A stretch of 64,000 bases of DNA from Exophiala sp. HKRS030 (lineage: Eukaryota; Ascomycota; Eurotiomycetes; Chaetothyriales; Herpotrichiellaceae). Made by a program: the position numbers and the translations under genes. Below the pieces are notes generated by a model that did no database searches, was not told where the DNA came from, and was given only the letters and a program-made list of their open reading frames with translations. The stretch covers positions 3,475,665 through 3,539,664 of the forward strand of contig JAHWDD010000003.1 of assembly GCA_023897205.1 (NCBI GenBank), written 5' to 3'. Positions 59,801 through 64,000 of the stretch are shown piece by piece; within the stretch, counting starts at the first letter, position 1; every line of letters starts with the position of its first letter.

Positions 59801-61436
59801 AACAGATCCTCGTGCAAAAAGACCATCCGTAGTAGTTGGTGTACCATAGTATATGGAGCCAATGATTAAGCCCATTATGACCTTGGAGGCAACCATGGTT
59901 ATGGTCGAGGCTTTGTCGTTCCATAGGCGCTGATAAGCCCGTCTTGTGCAGGCCGCTAGCTGTGTGGGTATCGTGATGGTATAAGGCGATCTCTACTTCG
60001 AGTTAGAGGTGGATCTGGAAGCTGTCAAAGAAGATTTACCTGAGGCATGTACTTTGATTTCATTTGCTTGCGTGTTTCCCGAAATTCTGCAAGGGAACGA
60101 TGGTTATCTAGATAGTCAACTTCAAAATTTTGCATCTCTCTTTGGAGGCTAGCATATTCTGGAGATGAATGCCAATAGTCCTTGAATTGATCTGGGGTCT
60201 GAGGGAGATGACGCTCGCAACCTGGGCGTGCGCGGCGCTCCCGTTTATTGGTGACGGCCGTGAGAAAGTCGCCAGTGGACTGTCTGAAAGGGCAAAACCA
60301 ACCCATCCGCTCGAAGTATGCTCGCGCCGACTTAGTAGGCCCGTAGTATATCTCCCTTCCCTCGTACAGAACAATCACCTTGTCAAAGAGGTCATAGATG
60401 GCCTGCGATGCTTGATAAATCGCGACCAAGTGGGAAGGACCAAGAAGATCGGCTGATATTCGAAGGGCCTTCACGAATTCCAACGCAGTCGCAGCGTCGA
60501 GCCCGCGGGTACTATTATCCCAGCAGGCCAAAGGAGATCCCGCAAGGGTCATCTCTGCAATACTTACACGCTTTCGCTCTCCTCCGGAGACCCGCGCACA
60601 TAGTCATTGCCTACTTTAGTGTTATAGGTATGCGATAAGCCAAAGATTGCCATGACAACTTGAGTTAGGTATCTTGCATTTTCTTTCCGTGAGATTTCTC
60701 TCACCCTCAGTCTCGGGGTTCGCACATAGGAAGCAAATTCGAGGGTTTGGCCAACAGTAAGAAACGGAAAGTGGCGATCCACTTCCTGATTGTATAACAC
60801 TTCTCCCTTGAATTCTGTTGACATAATATTTTGGTCAATCCCTGCATAGATGATCAGCGGGGTTTCGAATGGCTAGGAGGGTACGAAAACATTACCGTTG
60901 TATTGGAGAATTGAATGTTGGTCCACAAAGAGCCCATGGACATTTCCTGAAATTGTTTTTAGGAAGGTTGAACAACCACTTCCAGGTCTGCCGAGGACAA
61001 GAAGAAGCTCTCCGTTTCTCACAAGGCCTTCAAATTGTCTGATAATTGTCTTCTTCGTTCTGGTGCCAAAAATCGATCTCCAGATGAGGGCTGGTGCTCT
61101 GAGGGCAAAAGAAACAGTCTTTTGAGAAGAAGTCGCCGTGCCTGGGCCATAAACATTCAAGTTTTTGAATAGGACGCTCATCTTTCTCTGCTTGACACCA
61201 CGTTTTTGACCTGTTTCAATCATTGATTTTGCCCATTTGAACGCATCGAACTCTGGGCTTAAGGGATCTACTACTTTCTCCTCATGTTCGCTCTCATGCA
61301 CTGGAGGTTGCTTTGACGGCCCCTGCTGAGGTGAAAAGCGCGAGTAGAGAGCATCGCGGCTCAAACTAGATGCGAGGCTCACTAGTGCTGCGCGGTGGTC
61401 CGGTGCTACCTGTTCGGCGTCCCGATCTCGAGCCAT
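56835..61436 (-). CDS. PDR-type (ABCG full-size) multidrug ABC transporter, one frame break
   Basis: Four exons: 61436-60896, 60841-60040, 59992-59434 and 59386-56835, giving 1484 residues once a base is restored at C-run 60591-60593. Layout is NBD1-TMD1-NBD2-TMD2. NBD1 has the degenerate PDR Walker [17 protein letters not shown] (Cys for Lys), signature [13 protein letters not shown] split by the frame break, and [13 protein letters not shown]2 has [12 protein letters not shown], the divergent [15 protein letters not shown] and [17 protein letters not shown]2 ends with [18 protein letters not shown]. No ATG lies in frame upstream of 61436 before a stop, so a short 5' exon may be missing; the frame remains open to about 61487. 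Likely plasma-membrane drug or lipid efflux. Confidence 0.9.
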
Positions 61437-62991
61437 TCTGACAGCGCCTTGATATGTGCTAGGAGTGGGCAAATGGATGGGCTTTTCCTGGTAGACCTAC
61501 ATACAATGTGTCTCGTTGGCTCGGGCTTTGAGGGAAGAAGTTCCTATAGTATGTGGGAATAAGTCAATGAATGCTTTAACGGCCCTTAAGCTCAAACCTG
61601 TTCCGTGCCTGGCCCTCTCCAGTTTAGATCTAGATACGGGGCACCAGTGGTCTTTACAACGCTGTTACCTTTTGTTCGCAGCAGTCACTTGTGTAAATGT
61701 GAGCATTGTATCATTCAAGCGAATACGACGCACGCAGGCAAGCAGAAGTGTCCCAGACAGGGTGCATGAGTCCCTTCCGCGACGAGTTTGACAGAGGAAT
61801 TGTCCACCCCATCACGTAGGGTCAAATGCATCGATGCCACGTCTCATAATGCCAGTTTCATGTTGAAGCTACACTGGTATCAATGCCAAGAGCTTGTGGT
61901 AACACTCAGTCCCTGTAGGCTAAGTTAGGTTAGCAGGGCCTTCCACGGCCCATGCACTACGTGAAGACGACTCTCTAAACGGATTTGGCGAGTCTAAGCT
62001 CGTGTTAACGACGTTGAAACTCTATTCCCGTATTCGGAATTACCGGAACAGTCATACTGTGAACCAAGTACTTCTCACATGCACAAAGCGTTGAACTTCG
62101 CCGCCCCGAGCATGTGCATGGAAAAGCAAGGACGAACTATAGATGCTGGACCCCTGATGCTGAATCTGCAATTAATGGAGAAAGGTTATACCTATGCAGT
62201 GAACACCTGTCATCGTTGAAGCTACAGCATTCAGACCAGAGTTAGATCCTTACCGGAAACAACGCAACCTCCATAGTTTGCTTCGCGATGATGCCCTTCT
62301 CGCATGTGCCCAGAAGCATCGAGACCAAAGTGTAGCTCTGATCGTGCCACTCCACTTTATGATACCATTGTAGAACTACCATTGCTTGACGGCATTCTCC
62401 AACTTTACAACCGCATTATCATTGAGATATGAGCCCTGCTGACCGTCTTTAGTTTCTGGAGAAACATTAATTGAGGGTCCATCCTAGCTTCCCGACGAGC
62501 ACTCTCAACCATGGGAGCGAACAAGGCGATATTGCTTGACACCGCCATTTTGTGTCAACCTTCGATTGACCCTGTCGTCCATCTCAACCTTACATACATG
62601 CCAAGTTTCACATGTGGTGCAAATGAGAGCATCGGCCTTCAAGGTGAACCTTGCATGCGTGGTGCGGGGCTGTGCGTCTGTACAAGCCATATCACGACAG
62701 CTGATGAATTGAAACGATAAAGTGGTCCACTGCACATCTATGGTAAGGTTTAAAGTTTTTATATATTGATTGATTCCATATTCTCGTATAAGCCAATAGT
62801 GTTTGCCAGGCCTAGGCGGAGCCCAGACAAAATGCGAGTCTTGTCGCTGTATATGACCCTGACCGCCTGATGGGCCCATGGGTACAAATCATTGGCGTCT
62901 CGCTGTCCTCACTCCCTTTTCCTGCAACTCATTCCTCCGGAGAGAATCGCAGTACATAGAAACTAGGAACACTCTATCAACGCATACCATC
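61437..62991. other. Intergenic between divergent PDR and MARVEL genes
   Basis: 1555 bases. It may contain an unrecognised first exon of the PDR gene just above 61487. Short frames at 62505-62879 (both strands) are not supported. No repeats seen. Confidence 0.35.
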
Positions 62992-63652
62992 ATGGGCACC
63001 GCATCTAAGGTCATATCGGTGATTTTTCGCTCCGGCGAACTTATATGCGCCTCAATCGTCACTGGCATCTTGGGCTATTATCTCTCCATTCTAGATGACG
63101 CCAATGCATCCTACAATACTCGTATCGTTTATGCGGTTGCCATTGGGGGCATAAGCATCTTCTTCTCTTTGGCTTTGATGCCCCCGATGGCTTACTCATT
63201 CTGGGCTTTTCCACTTGACATTGCTCTCTTTATATGCTGGATGGTTGCCTTTGGGTTGTTATGCAACGTAAGTCTCCGAACTCACTCCACTTGATGTTCA
63301 ATGAACCCTTTTTCAAGAAGACATAATGACATCAAGGTACAGCTTACGGGGACACAAGGATGCGACTCATATTGGTACTGGAATAGTTGGGGCTACTACT
63401 GGGGTGGCTGGTGGCGGACTGTCCCAATCACCAGAGCCACCGCGGCTCTAGTTGGGGCAGGAGCTTGCTCGTCCTGGCGAAGCAGCCTTGCCTTTAGTTT
63501 CATGGGCGGGTTTGCATGGCTGGGAAGTGGCTTAATTGTGAGTGTGCACCAGACAGCAGGTACACAGCAGTGGTCTGACTGTTGGCCAGGCTATTTATGT
63601 TTCCTTGAGTTCTCGTCGCGATCGCCAGCTAGCGGCCGCTGAACCCTCGTAA
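62992..63652 (+). CDS. MARVEL-domain four-helix membrane protein
   Basis: Three exons: 62992-63267, 63337-63537 and 63590-63652, giving 179 residues in whole codons. Four membrane helices: ELICASIVTGILGYYLSIL, IVYAVAIGGISIFFSLALM, LDIALFICWMVAFGLLCN and SSLAFSFMGGFAWLGSGLIA. The loop between helices 3 and 4 is extraordinarily aromatic, SYWYWNSWGYYWGGWW, where relatives usually have a short loop with one or two Cys. The acceptor of intron 1 could be at 63337 or six bases later; both keep frame. The C-tail is short (SSRRDRQLAAAEPS). Fungal MARVEL proteins sit in plasma-membrane subdomains. No function is assigned to this one. Confidence 0.82.
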
Positions 63653-64000
63653 GTTTCCTTTTCTGATGAATGCCTTCGGAGATTTCCAATGACCGTCAAA
63701 GATATCAGCCATCAAAAAGTGAAACCGGGAATCCTACGGCAGTCTAGTTAATCGCAAGTGACACCGGTCCGTGTGAAAGCGTTTTCTTTCCAGCACAATC
63801 GAACGTCTTAATGCCACAACCGGGACATGAGGCCTTTTGGTTGGGAGACGAGCTTAGTTCAGCGGTCAAGGATGTTTGACAGAGATCTTAGTTCTTTTAT
63901 TGAAGAAACATGTGTGGCATTCCTTGATAATGATTTATCTAATTCAGCGAGAAGATGAACCAAACACGAATAATTCCTGCTGTTTTTGCTATGTTGAATA
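63653..64000. other. Terminal flank
   Basis: 348 bases after the MARVEL stop. Nothing recognisable; a TAGTTCAGCGGTCAAG word near 63855 resembles a tRNA A-box but has no B-box. Confidence 0.4.

Noticed and set aside
63845..63890. tRNA-like A-box (TAGTTCAGCGGTCAAG)
   Set aside because: No B-box or cloverleaf downstream.
1..64000. Reading the broken genes as pseudogenes
   Set aside because: All twelve breaks have the same sign and lie in short runs. Conserved motifs are intact on both sides, and core genes such as nse3 are hit.

Overview
The window is nuclear DNA of a filamentous ascomycete (Pezizomycotina). The genes have short GT-AG introns (about 45-75 nt) and stand alone with their own spacers on both strands. 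Fungal-specific families are present: PDR and ABCC transporters, a TOK potassium channel, a fungal C2H2 factor, fungal MARVEL and kelch membrane proteins. The exact order cannot be fixed from sequence alone; Eurotiomycetes (for example Chaetothyriales) is a guess. I see 20 protein genes, no tRNA or rRNA gene and no CRISPR array.

Region 1 (1-19494) is a catabolic cluster whose content matches the nicotinate-inducible hxn cluster known from Aspergillus nidulans. In order it holds a phenol-hydroxylase-like FAD monooxygenase (hxnV, cut by the window edge), a 2-oxoglutarate/Fe(II) dioxygenase (hxnY), two MFS transporters (hxnP/hxnZ counterparts), a C2H2 plus Fungal_trans regulator (hxnR), an Old Yellow Enzyme (hxnT) and a molybdenum hydroxylase (hxnS). 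In the known system HxnS hydroxylates nicotinate, the other enzymes act downstream, the transporters move substrates and HxnR induces the set. HGATAR (GATA factor) sites are dense upstream of hxnR.

Region 2 (19664-50138) holds mostly core genes: an ABCC exporter, a SPOUT methyltransferase, a GDT1-type cation transporter, a Ser/Thr-rich basic protein, a kelch membrane protein, a TPR-DnaJ co-chaperone, two fungal orphan proteins (one with a trypsin-like H/D/S triad), the Smc5-6 subunit Nse3 and an RBR ubiquitin ligase with a TQ cluster. Region 3 (50139-64000) begins with a TpA-rich non-coding stretch, followed by a HAD dehalogenase, a TOK-type K+ channel, a full PDR (ABCG) transporter and a MARVEL protein.

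A feature crossing the whole window is that eight genes have their reading frame broken, twelve times in all, and each break is repaired by adding one base, nearly always in a short homopolymer. With that base restored, every multi-exon model sums to whole codons. Because Nse3 and other core genes are hit, I read this as deletion errors in the assembly rather than twelve pseudogene mutations.
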